A stretch of DNA of 64,000 bases. Source: Elephas maximus indicus (taxonomy: Eukaryota > Chordata > Mammalia > Proboscidea > Elephantidae). Location of the stretch: assembly GCF_024166365.1 (NCBI RefSeq), contig NC_064821.1:106808349-106872348 (forward strand), in the 5' to 3' direction. Each line of letters opens with the position of its first letter. The stretch's first letter is position 1. Below are positions 63,907 through 64,000 of this stretch, in pieces. Both the position numbers and the translations under genes were made by a program. A model generated the notes under the pieces. That model did no database searches and was not told the DNA's origin. It saw only the letters and a list, made by a program, of their open reading frames with translations.

Positions 63907-64000
63907 TGGACCCCTGGTGGTGCAGTGGTTAAACGTTCAGCTACTAACCAAAAGGTCAGCAGTTCAAATCCAACAGGCGCTCCTTAGAAACCCTAAGGGG
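63907..64000 (+). mobile_element. AfroSINE, cut by the window end
   Basis: 'gacccctggtggtgcagtgg', 'aaaaggtcagcagttcaaat', 'caggcgctccttagaaaccc'. The tail lies beyond the window. Confidence 0.92.

Overview
This window is mammalian nuclear DNA, almost certainly from an afrotherian and most probably a proboscidean. Roughly forty insertions belong to the AfroSINE type: a tRNA-like head followed by the tail 'gggtcgctatgagtcggaat'. They occur beside three near-full-length RTE-clade LINEs of the elephant RTE1 kind, several elephant-type L1 3' ends, a local MaLR-like LTR family, and the older eutherian layer (MIR, L2, MLT1, MER3/MER5/MER20-like hAT elements, L1M). There are no bacterial or organellar features.

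No complete protein-coding gene is present. The only gene-like signal outside repeats is one candidate 98-bp internal exon at 36723-36820 (+). The rest reads as intron or intergenic sequence built up by layered retrotransposition.

Layout. 1-11.9 kb: L1 3' ends, a MaLR-like LTR, a possible older LTR, SINEs, a wrecked endogenous-retroviral pol (7.4-9.5 kb) and a hAT element split by an L1M. 12-15.2 kb: RTE copy A with an inverted 5' end. 15.7-17.1 kb: old L1 3' UTR. 18.9-21.2 kb: L2 remnants that hold a 28S rRNA pseudogene. 21.4-25.3 kb: a MER5-like pair split first by an AfroSINE and then by full-length RTE copy B. 25.3-36 kb: sparse repeats, with a 260-280 bp local duplication. 36-43.5 kb: candidate exon, L1M, L2 and three MaLR-like LTR copies. 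44-46.3 kb: L1 3' UTR with a hairpin and a second internal copy of its sequence. 49-52.9 kb: MLT1 and another MaLR-like LTR. 53.2-56.4 kb: RTE copy C (minus strand), the best preserved. 58.5-63.2 kb: a MaLR-like LTR plus internal region, with a 3.3-kb 5'-truncated L1 inserted in the LTR.

The main story is the RTE/AfroSINE partnership. The SINE tails, two tail-only insertions of 59-65 bp, a tRNA-Gly-headed SINE and the RTE 3' ends all share one terminal sequence. Target-site duplications (TSDs) can be read directly at many insertions, so the order of events can be worked out. No new functional system was found; the items most worth checking are the candidate exon, the twin-priming-like RTE/SINE insertions, the tail-only insertions and the 28S pseudogene.
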